This document shows, one piece after another, positions 36,024 to 44,770 of a stretch of DNA of 64,000 nt. Under the pieces are notes generated by a model. It was not told the origin of the DNA and did not search any database. It was given only the letters and a program-made list of their open reading frames with translations. This DNA is from Mycolicibacterium neworleansense. Lineage in GTDB: Bacteria > Actinomycetota > Actinomycetes > Mycobacteriales > Mycobacteriaceae. The stretch is taken from the NCBI RefSeq assembly GCF_001245615.1, contig NZ_CWKH01000003.1, positions 682,001 through 746,000 of the forward strand. The letters run 5' to 3'. How positions within the stretch are numbered: position 1 is the first letter of the stretch; the number at the start of each line of letters is the position of its first letter. A program made the position numbers and the translations under genes.

Positions 36024-37580
36024 GTGACAGATAAGGCGTTGGACGCCGTCATCATCGGCGGCGGGCACAACGGCCTGGTAGCCGCTGCCTACCTGGCGCG
36101 GGCGGGACGCCGGGTCCAGGTGCTCGAACGGCTCGACCACGTCGGCGGCGCAGCGGTTTCGGCACACGCCTTCGAAGGGGTGGACGCCCGGTTGTCGCGG
36201 TACTCCTACCTGGTCAGCCTGCTGCCCGAACGCATCGTCAACGACCTGGGCGCCCGAATCCGGCTGTCACGCCGCCGAATCTCGTCCTACACGCCCGATC
36301 CGGTCACCGGTGGCGCCACCGGGCTGCTGGTCGGCCCGAACCCGACATTCGACGCGATCGGCGCCGGCGACGACGCGGCCGGGTTCGACGACTTCTACCG
36401 TCGGTGCCGACTGATCACCACCCGGATCTGGCCGACCCTGCTGCAGCCGCTGCGCACCAGGGCCCAGATGCGACGTGACGTCCTCAGCGGAGCTGACACC
36501 GAGACCGCGGCGGCCTGGGAAGCGTTGATCGAGCGGCCCATCGGCGAGGCGATCACCACCGCGGTATCGCATGACCTGGTCCGCGGCGTGATGGCCACCG
36601 ACGCCCTGATCGGCACTTTCGCCGGCGTCGACGATCCGTCACTGATTCAGAACGTGTGCTTTCTCTACCACCTGATCGGCGGCGGAACCGGCGACTGGGA
36701 TGTCCCGGTCGGCGGTATGGGCGCGGTGAGCGGCGCCCTGGCCGCCGCCGCCAGCGGCTATGGCGCCGAAATCACCACCGGTGCAGATGTTTACGCGATC
36801 ACCCCGGATGGTGAAGTGTTGTTTCGGCATCGTGGGTCGGCGCGACGCGTGGACGCCGAGTGCGTGCTGGCCAACGTCACCCCGGCGGCGCTGGCCGAGC
36901 TGCTCGGCGAACCGGCCCCCGAAACCGCCCCTGGCGCGCAGGTGAAGGTCAACCTGATGCTGCGTCGACTCCCCCGCCTGCGCGACGAACATGTCACCCC
37001 CGAGCAGGCATTCGGCGGCACGTTCCACATCAACGAGACCTTCAGCCAACTGGCCGGCGCCTACGACACCGCCGCCGCCGGGCGGGTTCCCGATCCGCTC
37101 CCGTGCGAAATCTACTGTCACTCCTTGACCGACCCCAGCATCCTGTCCGAAGATCTGCGTGCCTCCGGCGCCCAGACTCTGACCGTGTTCGGTCTGCACA
37201 CCCCGCACTCGCTGGCCGTGGGCGATCCCGACCGGATGCGCGACCGGCTGACATCGGCGGTGCTGAACTCACTCAATTCGGTTCTGGCCGAGCCGATCCA
37301 GGACGTGCTCATGGAGGACGGCGCCGGTCGGCTGTGCATCGAGTCCAAAACGACGGCCGATCTGGAGCAGTCCCTGGGGATGACCGCGGGCAACATCTTC
37401 CACGGCGCCTTGCGGTGGCCGTTCGCCGAGGACGACGCTGCGCTGGAAACGTCGGCCCAGCGATGGGGTGTGGCGACGGCTCACGACCGGATCCTGTTGT
37501 GCGGCTCGGGCTCGGTGCGCGGCGGCGCGGTTTCGGGCATCGGCGGGCACAACGCGGCGATGGCGGTACTCGAGGTCTGA
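36024..37580 (+). CDS. FAD-dependent phytoene-desaturase-like oxidoreductase (Rv0897c type)
   Basis: GTG 36024, 518 residues. It opens with the dinucleotide motif 'DAVIIGGGHNGLVAAAYLARAG' (split here as G-G-G-H-N-G) and an Arg-rich 'VLERLDHVGGAAVS', and closes with 'GSVRGGAVSGIGGHNAAMAV', the C-terminal FAD-binding motif of the CrtI-like amine-oxidase family. The substrate is unknown; the family includes carotenoid and retinol desaturases. The M. tuberculosis homologue Rv0897c has 535 residues. There are no carotenoid genes nearby, so assignment to pigment synthesis is not supported. It is convergent with a TetR gene. Confidence 0.88.
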   Translation: MTDKALDAVIIGGGHNGLVAAAYLARAGRRVQVLERLDHVGGAAVSAHAFEGVDARLSRYSYLVSLLPERIVNDLGARIRLSRRRISSYTPDPVTGGATGLLVGPNPTFDAIGAGDDAAGFDDFYRRCRLITTRIWPTLLQPLRTRAQMRRDVLSGADTETAAAWEALIERPIGEAITTAVSHDLVRGVMATDALIGTFAGVDDPSLIQNVCFLYHLIGGGTGDWDVPVGGMGAVSGALAAAASGYGAEITTGADVYAITPDGEVLFRHRGSARRVDAECVLANVTPAALAELLGEPAPETAPGAQVKVNLMLRRLPRLRDEHVTPEQAFGGTFHINETFSQLAGAYDTAAAGRVPDPLPCEIYCHSLTDPSILSEDLRASGAQTLTVFGLHTPHSLAVGDPDRMRDRLTSAVLNSLNSVLAEPIQDVLMEDGAGRLCIESKTTADLEQSLGMTAGNIFHGALRWPFAEDDAALETSAQRWGVATAHDRILLCGSGSVRGGAVSGIGGHNAAMAVLEV

Positions 37581-37590
37581 GCCGACCGGA

Positions 37591-38367
37591 TCAGTGGGTG
37601 TCGATCAGCTCGGCGAACCCGTCGAGCACGCGCGCCAATCCGAACTCATAGGCGTGCCCGGCGCTGTAGGCCGCGTCGAACGCCTGGCCGGCCGCCGTCC
37701 CTACCCGTGAGGCCAACGGATACCTGTCGGCGTCGAGGACCCGCTCCAACAGCGGCCCGACACGTTCCCACCACTGTCCGTCGTCCACGCCGCTGTCGGC
37801 CGCGGCCCGGCGCGAGTCGATGGCGATCCGAGCCACCGAGTTCACGAAACCCAGCACGTATGTCAGGGCGCAATCCATGTCGAGATCGCTGAGCCCGAGT
37901 GAATCGAACGCACTCAGCTCATGGTCGTACTTGGCGATCATCCCGGGGCCCAGGGGCGGACGGGTGGTGGGCAGATAGGTGAGCCAGGGGTGCTGATCGA
38001 ACATCGCCAGGTTCTCCTCGGCGACGATGGAAACCTTTTCCCGCCAAGGCTTTCCGGAGAAGTCGCGGCGCGGCATCCGCCGGTAGACGGTATCGACCAT
38101 CAGGTCCAGCAGTTCGGCCTTGCCCGGCACATAGGTGTAGGTGGCCATCGGCGTCACGCCCAGTTGCACGGCGACCGCCCGCATCGTGAGCGCGTCCAGA
38201 CCGTCCGCGTCGGCGATCCGGATGGCCGCGTCCACCACCGCGTCCACCGTGGTGCGCTGCTTCGGGCCGCGAGTACGAGTGCCCTGACCCGGCTCACGCC
38301 ACAGCAGCTCGAGGGTGCGGACCGGATCGCCGGCACTGCTGCGGTCCGCACCTGCGCGTTCTCTCAC
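37591..38367 (-). CDS. TetR-family repressor
   Basis: GTG 38367 (GAGGTGA ahead) gives 258 residues; GTG 38376 is less likely as its binding site is too close. The N-terminal HTH is 'DAAIRIADADGLDALTMRAVAVQLGVTPMATYTYV' in two blocks, followed by an all-helical C-terminal ligand domain of the TetR_C_1 type ('TYLPTTRPPLGPGMIAKY'). It is divergent from the SnoaL-like gene at 38434. A 23-bp near-perfect palindrome lies in the 66-bp interval, 16 bp upstream of this start, so it most likely represses itself and the SnoaL-like gene. Ligand unknown. Confidence 0.87.
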   Translation of the reverse strand: MRERAGADRSSAGDPVRTLELLWREPGQGTRTRGPKQRTTVDAVVDAAIRIADADGLDALTMRAVAVQLGVTPMATYTYVPGKAELLDLMVDTVYRRMPRRDFSGKPWREKVSIVAEENLAMFDQHPWLTYLPTTRPPLGPGMIAKYDHELSAFDSLGLSDLDMDCALTYVLGFVNSVARIAIDSRRAAADSGVDDGQWWERVGPLLERVLDADRYPLASRVGTAAGQAFDAAYSAGHAYEFGLARVLDGFAELIDTH

Positions 38368-38383
38368 GCCACTCACCTCTCTA

Positions 38384-38406
38384 TACGATGTACAGTGTAC
38401 GTCGTA
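38384..38406. promoter_or_regulatory. Palindromic operator of the TetR repressor
   Basis: The site reads TACGA-T-GTACA-G-TGTAC-G-TCGTA. The four five-base blocks are symmetrical and only the single spacer bases differ. It lies between the divergent TetR and SnoaL-like genes, where a TetR dimer could block both promoters. Confidence 0.75.
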
Positions 38407-38433
38407 CAGGATAATCCACCGTCGAGGAGAATC

Positions 38434-38844
38434 ATGGTCAACATGCCGCAGGCCTGCGAATTCAGCCCCACCCAAGCCGACGTCGACTCGGTACTGGCCT
38501 GGTTCGCCCGCTATGACGCGCTGGCGTTGAACAAGGACGTCGAAGGCATGGCGGATCAGGCCATGTTCCCGCTCAACGAAGTCACCGACGGCAGCGCCGA
38601 GGCCGTCGACCGCCCCGGCTTCGTCGCGCAGATGACCGAACAGTTGGGTCCGAACACCGATTTCGCGATGGAGTCCACCCGCACACCGCACTTCATCAAC
38701 GAGAACCTGGTATTCGTCATCACCGCCGCAACCTTCACCGCCGACGGGTTCAGCCAGCGGGTCCGCTACGGCGATCTGCTCGTCAAGTGCGACGGCGACT
38801 GGAAGTTCCAGACCATGGTGCAGGGCGGGTGGGGTCAGAGCTGA
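38434..38844 (+). CDS. SnoaL/NTF2-like protein
   Basis: ATG 38434, with GAGGAGA upstream; 136 residues. The NTF2-like pattern is seen in 'VLAWFARYDALALNKDVEGMADQAMFP' (two blocks, helix then strand), 'TPHFINENLVFVITAATFTADG' and 'GDLLVKCDGDWKFQTMVQGG'. Such cone-shaped domains serve as isomerases, hydratases or ligand pockets; the catalytic residues here are not diagnostic. It is divergent from the TetR gene and probably repressed by it, so it may help to process the TetR ligand. Confidence 0.75.
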   Translation: MVNMPQACEFSPTQADVDSVLAWFARYDALALNKDVEGMADQAMFPLNEVTDGSAEAVDRPGFVAQMTEQLGPNTDFAMESTRTPHFINENLVFVITAATFTADGFSQRVRYGDLLVKCDGDWKFQTMVQGGWGQS

Positions 38845-38858
38845 CCCGATCGGTCCGG

Positions 38859-39287
38859 CTAGGGCGCGGTGGCCTTGCGCAGGATCGCCTGTAGCGCTTC
38901 GAGGTCCCCGGCGTCGAGCGCCGCGAGCACATCCGGCGCCGGGTCCTCGACCCGGTCGATGCGCGCCAGCAGGGCGCGCCCGGCAGCGGTGAGCGAGACC
39001 AGCTTGCTGCGACGGTTGGCCGGGTCGATCGCGCGCACCACCAGCCCGCGCTCCTCGAGGTCGTTGACCGCGACCGTGGCGGCCGGGGCATCGACCGTCG
39101 CCGCGTGGGCCACCTGCTTGACCGTCATGGGTGCCCGCTCCAGGCGGCGCAGGATCCGGATCCGGCTGAACGGCAGGCCACTCTCCTCGATCACCGCGCG
39201 CTTCCAGCTGTCGCGATGGTCGAACACCAACCGGGTCAACGCCCGCCATACCTCGTCGGCCAATTCGGATTGCCGCTCACCGGACAT
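38859..39287 (-). CDS. MarR-family regulator of the EmrB-type exporter
   Basis: 142 residues with a winged-helix core: 'LPFSRIRILRRLERAPMTVKQVA', 'AATVAVNDLEERGLVVRAIDPANRRSKLVSLT' (recognition helix and wing). It is the second gene of the minus-strand pair: its start overlaps the exporter gene by 11 bp. MarR proteins encoded with an efflux pump usually repress their own operon. The probable operator is the ACAACTAT inverted repeat at 40718-40739 over the exporter start. Confidence 0.87.
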   Translation of the reverse strand: MSGERQSELADEVWRALTRLVFDHRDSWKRAVIEESGLPFSRIRILRRLERAPMTVKQVAHAATVDAPAATVAVNDLEERGLVVRAIDPANRRSKLVSLTAAGRALLARIDRVEDPAPDVLAALDAGDLEALQAILRKATAP

Positions 39288-40731
39288 GGGTCACCTCCGG
39301 AACGTGGTGCTGGCCGATCAGGGGCGCCAACTTCTGCGCGGAGCGCAGCGCCCACGGCGTGGTGGAGACCACGCCCAGCGTGAAGATCACCAAACCCAGT
39401 GCGGCACAGACGAACCACAGTGGACGGGCCGCCACGGCGAAATCCGTTCCGGCCCCGGCCAGCGCCGCGCCGGCCACCGAACCACACAGTGCCACACCGA
39501 TACTCACACCGACCTGCCGGCTGGTGGAGGCCACCGCCGAGGCCGCACCCGCTCGGTCCAGCGGCATACCACTGACCGCCGTGGTGGTGATCGGCGCGTT
39601 CACCATCGAGAAGCCGATGCCGAACACCGCGAACATGACGAGCAGCTGCCACACCGGGGTGTCAGCGGTCAGCCGGGTCAGCAGGATGGTGGCCACGGTG
39701 ATCGTGGCGCCGGCCACCAGCAAGGACGGCCGGCTGCCGTACCGGCCGACCAGCCGGCCCGACAGCGGCGAGAAGACCAGCGCGCCCACCGCGACCGGTA
39801 GGTAGATCAGGCCGGTGTGCATCGCCGAGTAACCCCGCTCGGTCTGCAGGTACAGCGACATCATGAACAGGAACGCCCCGTAGGCGGCGAACGCGCAGAC
39901 CGCGATCAGGGTGGCCGAGGCGAACGGCACGCTGCGGAAGAACCTCAGATCGATGAACGGGTCCGTGCGACGCGATTCGTAGCGCAGGAACGCCACCAGG
40001 GCCACGAAAGCGACCGCTGCGACGGCGAGGGTGCGCGGGTCGGTCCAGCCGAATCCCGGGCCCTCGATGAGCACGAAGACCACACCGAACAGGAACCCCA
40101 CGCCGAGGACCTGGCCGACCGGGTCGAGATCCCGCATGGTCGCCGACTTGGATTCGGGCACGAAGATCGCGGTGAGCACGACAGCCAGCGCACAGATCGG
40201 CAGGTTGATCCAGAACACCGCGCGCCAGTCCACGTACTGGATCAGCGCCCCGCCCACGATCGGGCCGAGGGCCATCGAGATGCCGACCACCCCGCCCCAG
40301 ACGCCGATCGCACGGGCGCGCTCGACCCGGCCGGTGAACACCTGGGTGATGATCGACATCGCCACCGGATTGAGCATCGAACCACCGATGGCCTGCAGAA
40401 ACCGAGCCGCTATGAGGGTTTCGATGTTGGGCGCCAGACTGCACAGCAGCGAGGCCACCGCGAAGATCGTCAACCCCAGCTGAAAGGTCCGCCTCCGGCC
40501 GAACCGGTCACCGGTGGCACCGGCCAACAACAACAGCGAGGCGAGCACCAGCGTGTAGACGTCGACGATCCACTGCAACTGCGACGGCGAGGCGGCCAGA
40601 TCGTCGCGGATGCTCGGGAGCGCGACGTTGACGATGGTGGCGTCCATCGACACGATCAGCAGGCTGAGGCAGCACGAGACGAGGATGATCGCCTTGCGCC
40701 GTGCGCTGAGCGGGCCGATAGTTGTATTCAC
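39277..40731 (-). CDS. DHA2-family (EmrB/QacA-like) drug:H+ antiporter
   Basis: GTG 40731, 484 residues with about 14 hydrophobic helices. The first has the conserved 'VSMDATIVNVALPSIRDDL' (motif D1), followed by 'LLLAGATGDRFGRRR' (motif A) and 'GGSMLNPVAMSIITQVF' (motif C). This is a drug-proton antiporter of the 14-helix DHA2 group. It is the first gene of an operon with the MarR gene. The probable operator overlaps its start codon. Inner membrane; substrates are likely hydrophobic cations or other drugs. Confidence 0.88.
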   Translation of the reverse strand: MNTTIGPLSARRKAIILVSCCLSLLIVSMDATIVNVALPSIRDDLAASPSQLQWIVDVYTLVLASLLLLAGATGDRFGRRRTFQLGLTIFAVASLLCSLAPNIETLIAARFLQAIGGSMLNPVAMSIITQVFTGRVERARAIGVWGGVVGISMALGPIVGGALIQYVDWRAVFWINLPICALAVVLTAIFVPESKSATMRDLDPVGQVLGVGFLFGVVFVLIEGPGFGWTDPRTLAVAAVAFVALVAFLRYESRRTDPFIDLRFFRSVPFASATLIAVCAFAAYGAFLFMMSLYLQTERGYSAMHTGLIYLPVAVGALVFSPLSGRLVGRYGSRPSLLVAGATITVATILLTRLTADTPVWQLLVMFAVFGIGFSMVNAPITTTAVSGMPLDRAGAASAVASTSRQVGVSIGVALCGSVAGAALAGAGTDFAVAARPLWFVCAALGLVIFTLGVVSTTPWALRSAQKLAPLIGQHHVPEVTHVR

Positions 40732-40756
40732 ACAACTATTGTGGAACTACAACTAT
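40718..40756. promoter_or_regulatory. MarR-type operator: inverted repeat plus extra half-site
   Basis: ATAGTTGT (40718-40725) and ACAACTAT (40732-40739) form an inverted repeat with a 6-bp spacer. A third ACAACTAT lies at 40749-40756. The repeat covers the start codon of the EmrB-type gene (40731). The MarR protein encoded in the same operon is the likely binder. Confidence 0.7.
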
Positions 40757-40800
40757 CTTTGAAGCAAGCCGAACACCTACCCCGGGAGACAATCGTCGCC

Positions 40801-41265
40801 GTGAATGAACGGAACTCCCTCGTCGCCGCCGCAGTGGCCGCCGCCGGAATCGAACCGGCCATCAAGATCCTCGACGCCGACGCCAAGACCGCCGCCGCGG
40901 CCGCCGAGCAACTCGGCTGCGAGGTCGGGGCGATCGCCAACAGCCTGGTGTTCGACTGCGACGGTGAGCCGCTGCTCGTCATGGCCAGCGGTGCGGCCCG
41001 CGTCGACACCGGCGTCGTCGCCGGACATCTCGGCGCCTCCGTCATCCGCAAGGCCGACCCGAAACTCGTCCGCAGCGCGACCGGACAGGTCATCGGCGGG
41101 GGGGCCCCCACCGGACATCCGGCGCCGCTGCGCACCATCGTCGACCAGACGCTGGAGTCCTACCCGGTGATCTGGACCGCGGCGGGCACCGCCGATTCCG
41201 TCATGCCCCTGACCTACGCACAACTGCTGGCGCTCACCGGCGGTGTCGCGCTCGCGGTGCGCTGA
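40801..41265 (+). CDS. YbaK/EbsC-type aminoacyl-tRNA deacylase
   Basis: GTG 40801 gives 154 residues; GTG 40741 would extend it but lies on the MarR operator, 9 bp from the opposite start, so I prefer 40801. The pattern 'AEQLGCEVGAIANSLVFDCDGEPLLVMASG' (in two parts) and 'GHPAPLRTIVDQTL' marks the YbaK/ProX fold, though the usual IAKSL/I Lys is Asn here ('IANSL'). Enzymes of this family remove misacylated amino acids from tRNA-Pro or tRNA-Cys. The Lys to Asn change could alter the activity. It ends at a strong terminator. Confidence 0.78.
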   Translation: MNERNSLVAAAVAAAGIEPAIKILDADAKTAAAAAEQLGCEVGAIANSLVFDCDGEPLLVMASGAARVDTGVVAGHLGASVIRKADPKLVRSATGQVIGGGAPTGHPAPLRTIVDQTLESYPVIWTAAGTADSVMPLTYAQLLALTGGVALAVR

Positions 41266-41275
41266 TCCGGCATGG

Positions 41276-41310
41276 CGAAAGCCCGGGAGCACAGTGCCCC
41301 CGGGCTTTCG
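41276..41310. terminator. Bidirectional terminator between ybaK-like gene and gltA2
   Basis: CGAAAGCCCGGG (41276-41287) pairs perfectly with CCCGGGCTTTCG (41299-41310) around an 11-base loop. It lies between the convergent gene ends. No long T-run follows, as is usual in mycobacteria. Confidence 0.8.
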
Positions 41311-41320
41311 TCAGATGATC

Positions 41321-42625
41321 TCAGCGCTTGTTGATGTCCACGTAGCCGCGCTCGGTGTAGCCGGTGTAGATCTGGCGCGGGCGGCCGATCTTGTTGGGCT
41401 CCGAGTGCATCTCACGCCAGTGCGCGATCCATCCCGGCAACCGGCCCAGCGCGAACAGCACGGTGAACATGCGGGTCGGGAAGCCCATCGCCCGATAGAT
41501 CACGCCGGTGTAGTAGTCGACGTTCGGGTACAGCTTGCGCTCGACGAAGAAGTCATCGGTCAACGCGATCTCTTCGAGCTGCTTGGCGATGTCCAGCAGC
41601 TCGTCGTCGCCACCGAGCTTGCCCAGGATCTTGTCGGCCTGCTCCTTGACGATGCGCGCCCGCGGGTCGTAGTTCTTGTACACCCGGTGACCGAAGCCCA
41701 TCAGCTTCACACCGTCTTCGCGGTTCTTGACCTTCTTGACGAAGGTCTGCACATCGTCGTCGCCGGTGCGGATCTTCTCCAGCATCTCCAGCACCGCCTG
41801 GTTGGCACCACCGTGCAGCGGGCCCCACAGCGCGTTGATGCCACCGGAGATCGAGGTGAACAGGTTGGCCTGCGACGAGCCGACCAGGCGCACCGTCGAG
41901 GTCGAACAGTTCTGCTCGTGATCGGCGTGCAGGATCAGCAGCATGTCCAGCGCCCGGACGATCTCGGGATCCACCTCATACGGCTCGGCCGGGAAACCGA
42001 ACGTCATCCGCAGGAAGTTCTCCACCAGGGTCAGCGAGTTGTCCGGGTACAGGAACGGCTGCCCCTCGGACTTCTTGTAGGCATAGGCCGCGATCGTCGG
42101 CAGCTTGGCCAGCAAACGGATCGTCGACAGCTCGACCTGCTTGTTGTCCAGCGGGTCCAGCGAGTCCTGGTAGTAGGCGCTCAGCGCATTGACCGCACTG
42201 GAGAGCACCGGCATCGGATGCGCGTTGCGCGGGAAGCCGTCGAAGAAGCGCTTGAGATCCTCGTGCAGCAGGGTGTGCCGCTGGATCTGGGTGGTGAACG
42301 CCTCCAACTGCTCGGCCGTGGGCAGCTCACCGTAGATCAGCAGGTAGCTGACCTCGATGAACGTCGAATTCTCGGCCAGCTGCTCGATCGGGATACCCCG
42401 GTACCGCAGGATGCCGGCATCACCGTCGATGTAGGTGATCGCCGATTTGGTGGAAGCGGTGTTGACGAACCCACCGTCAAAGGTGGTGTAGCCGGTCTTG
42501 GCCAGCAACGGACCAAGCGCGATGCCGTCACTGCCCTCGGTGGCATGGACGATATCGAGATCAATCTCGCCACCGGGGTACTTGAGAGTGGCAAGCTCCT
42601 GCCCACTCGACGGGTTTTCGGCCAC
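41321..42625 (-). CDS. gltA2: Citrate synthase I
   Basis: GTG 42625, with AAGGG upstream; 434 residues (M. tuberculosis GltA2, Rv0896, has 431). Catalytic positions are visible: 'LILHADHEQNCSTS' with His and '[15 protein letters not shown]' with the second His, and the catalytic Asp near 'PNVDYYTG'. It condenses oxaloacetate with acetyl-CoA as the first TCA step. The longer N-terminus of about 14 residues ahead of 'YPGGEIDL' is variable in the genus. The promoter should lie in 42626-42716, before the TetR gene end. This is the main citrate synthase; citA nearby is the second. Confidence 0.95.
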   Translation of the reverse strand: MAENPSSGQELATLKYPGGEIDLDIVHATEGSDGIALGPLLAKTGYTTFDGGFVNTASTKSAITYIDGDAGILRYRGIPIEQLAENSTFIEVSYLLIYGELPTAEQLEAFTTQIQRHTLLHEDLKRFFDGFPRNAHPMPVLSSAVNALSAYYQDSLDPLDNKQVELSTIRLLAKLPTIAAYAYKKSEGQPFLYPDNSLTLVENFLRMTFGFPAEPYEVDPEIVRALDMLLILHADHEQNCSTSTVRLVGSSQANLFTSISGGINALWGPLHGGANQAVLEMLEKIRTGDDDVQTFVKKVKNREDGVKLMGFGHRVYKNYDPRARIVKEQADKILGKLGGDDELLDIAKQLEEIALTDDFFVERKLYPNVDYYTGVIYRAMGFPTRMFTVLFALGRLPGWIAHWREMHSEPNKIGRPRQIYTGYTERGYVDINKR

Positions 42626-42716
42626 GGGAATCCCTTCATCGTCCTGGGAACCGACAACTGCTCTACAAAAGGTAGTCGCAATCGATCGGCGCTGCCCGCG
42701 GGGGGTTACCAATGAG

Positions 42717-43388
42717 TCAGGAAAGGTGGCTCAGCCCTCGGTCGGAGCGCTGCTCCACACCCCCGACGACCTCCAGAAAATCGGCATAGGTGGCGTCGAT
42801 CCGGGCGACGATGTCGTCCACGGTCAAGGAATCCCACTTTCCCTGAGATCCCAGCTCAGCGATGGCGGTCATGAGGATCGAACCCCATACGACGGCGGTC
42901 AGCTTGAGCCGGCGGTCGTCGCCGGCTACGCCCATCCGTCGCGCGAGCGCCGAGTTGACCGCGTCCACCCGGAACTCCGAAGCCGACTGCATCAACGCCG
43001 GCGACGAGGTGATGATGCGCGCCGAGGCCAACAACCGGTCGGAGGTGAGCTGAGGCGGGGGCGCGGTCTTGGTCTTGAGGAACGCCTGCACATGCGCGCG
43101 GTACAGCGCCTCGATGTCAGGGATCCCGGCCGGTTGCTCCGTGAGCTCGACCGCGACGATGTCGATCACCTCATCGACGAACGCCAGGACGACGGCGTCC
43201 TTGGTGGCGAAGTAGCGGCTGAACGTACGCGGGGACACGTCGGCCACCGCGGCGATCTGCTCGACGGTGGTCTGTTCGAAACCCTGACGGTCACACAGAT
43301 CGATGGCGGCCTCGATCAGCATCGTCCGGGTGCGTTGTTTCTTCCGCTCACGCAAACCTGTCTCAGCCTGTCGCACAACGTCAACCAC
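42717..43388 (-). CDS. TetR-family regulator
   Basis: 223 residues; GTG 43388. The HTH is 'EAAIDLCDRQGFEQTTVEQIAAVADVSPRTFSRYF' (in two parts), a strong TetR match. The C-terminal region ('ALMQSASEFRVDAVNSALARR', 'LTAVVWGSILMTAI') is helical, as in Actinobacterial TetR proteins that sense acyl or drug ligands. The stop is 91 bp upstream of gltA2 on the same strand. Its targets are not evident; the MFS gene further upstream on the same strand is a candidate. Confidence 0.87.
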   Translation of the reverse strand: MVDVVRQAETGLRERKKQRTRTMLIEAAIDLCDRQGFEQTTVEQIAAVADVSPRTFSRYFATKDAVVLAFVDEVIDIVAVELTEQPAGIPDIEALYRAHVQAFLKTKTAPPPQLTSDRLLASARIITSSPALMQSASEFRVDAVNSALARRMGVAGDDRRLKLTAVVWGSILMTAIAELGSQGKWDSLTVDDIVARIDATYADFLEVVGGVEQRSDRGLSHLS

Positions 43389-43519
43389 GAGATCGGATGC
43401 TAGCCCCCAAAGGCCTGCTTTTCGGTCCTTTTCGGCAACTAGGTGGCGTGCAGTGCCATTCGCCGGTGGTCATACTTTGTCAGGCTCGGACTGTTCCTGC
43501 TGCACGCTCACACCGGTTG

Positions 43520-44770
43520 TCACGCGGTAACGCACGAAGGCCGGCACCGCCAGGGCCGCGACCACCACCCCGACGACCACCAGCGCACCGCCGCCGCGAC
43601 CGTCGTGCCCACCGCTGCCGCGGCCGCCCCGTGCAAGGTGTCGGCCAGCCGCGGGCCACCGGCCACCACCACCGTGAACACGCCCTGCAGCCGGCCGCGC
43701 AGCTCATCGGAGGCCGCCTGCTGCAGGATCGTCGAGCGGAACGCGGCCGACACCATGTCGGCCGCACCACCAATCGCCAAGAACGCCAACGCAATCCACA
43801 ACACCATCCCGGCCTGGCCGTGCCCCGCCCCGCCGGCGATGCCGAACCCGACCATCGCCACGCCCCACACCACGATCGCCAGCACCACCGCCAGCCCCTG
43901 CCTGCGGATCCGCGGCAGCCAACCCGAGAACACACCGCCGGCCACCGCACCCGCCGACATCGCCGCCGCCAGCAAGGCCATCGCCGTACCGCCCTCGACC
44001 GGGCCGCCGAAACTCTCGTGCGCCATCTGGGGGAACAACGCCCGCGGCATCCCGAAGATCATGGCCACCAGATCGACGACGAACGACATCAGCACCACTT
44101 GATTGCCCGCCAGATAGCGGAAGCCGTCCAGCACCGCCGTCAGGCCCCATCGCGAGGCGCCCGTCTCGGTGCTCGCCGGCGGCATCGGCGCCAGCCGGAA
44201 GGTCGCCCAGATCGGTGCCAGACAGGTCACGGCGTCGATCAGATACAGCGTCGACAGGTCCACCCAGGTCAGCAGTAACCCGGCCATCAGCGGGCCGACG
44301 ATCGCGCCGAACTGCATGACCGTCATGTTCAGCGAGTTGGCCGCGGGCAACTGCTCGCCCGGCAGCATCCGCGGGATGGCCGCCGAGCGCGTCGGGCTGT
44401 TGATCGCATAGAACGCCTGCTGCACACCCAGCAGACACAGCACCACCCACACGTTGTTCACCGACAGCGCGGCCTGCAGCCACAGCAGCACCGAGGATCC
44501 GGCCAGTCCGATCGAGGCGATGATGAGCAGCAGCCTGCGATCCATGGCGTCGGCCCAGGCTCCGCCCCACAGCCCGAAAACCACCAGCGGCACCAGCGCG
44601 AACAGCCCGGACAACCCGACGTACCAGGAGTTCTCGGTGAGCACGTACAGCTGCACCGGCACCGCGAAGATGGTCAGGTTGGCGCCGATGACGGTCGGGA
44701 TCCCGGCCAACCACAGCCGCCGGAAATCCGGGGTGCGCAGCGGGGTGGTGTCGGCGAAGAACTTCCGCAC
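43520..44770 (-). CDS. MFS exporter, C-terminus probably frameshifted
   Basis: 416 residues as read. About eleven membrane helices, with 'GGAWADAMDRRLLL' (motif A form) after helix two and 'SLNMTVMQFGAIVGPLMAGL' in helix five. It resembles the MFS_3/enterobactin exporter-like group. The tail after 'GTTVAAA' becomes Trp/Arg-rich ('VRWWSSGWWSRPWRC'). One base shift in the GCGGCGGCGG run near 43585-43590 restores 'GALVVVGVVVAALAVPAFVRY', a proper last helix, ending at TGA 43470-43472. So the last helix is lost or the assembly has a 1-bp error. The GTG start shares a base with the pdxH stop. Confidence 0.75.
   Translation of the reverse strand: MRKFFADTTPLRTPDFRRLWLAGIPTVIGANLTIFAVPVQLYVLTENSWYVGLSGLFALVPLVVFGLWGGAWADAMDRRLLLIIASIGLAGSSVLLWLQAALSVNNVWVVLCLLGVQQAFYAINSPTRSAAIPRMLPGEQLPAANSLNMTVMQFGAIVGPLMAGLLLTWVDLSTLYLIDAVTCLAPIWATFRLAPMPPASTETGASRWGLTAVLDGFRYLAGNQVVLMSFVVDLVAMIFGMPRALFPQMAHESFGGPVEGGTAMALLAAAMSAGAVAGGVFSGWLPRIRRQGLAVVLAIVVWGVAMVGFGIAGGAGHGQAGMVLWIALAFLAIGGAADMVSAAFRSTILQQAASDELRGRLQGVFTVVVAGGPRLADTLHGAAAAAVGTTVAAAVRWWSSGWWSRPWRCRPSCVTA

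Noticed and set aside
40741-40800. Earlier start for the YbaK-like gene
   Set aside because: It lies on the MarR half-site and 9 bp from the divergent start, leaving no room for a promoter.
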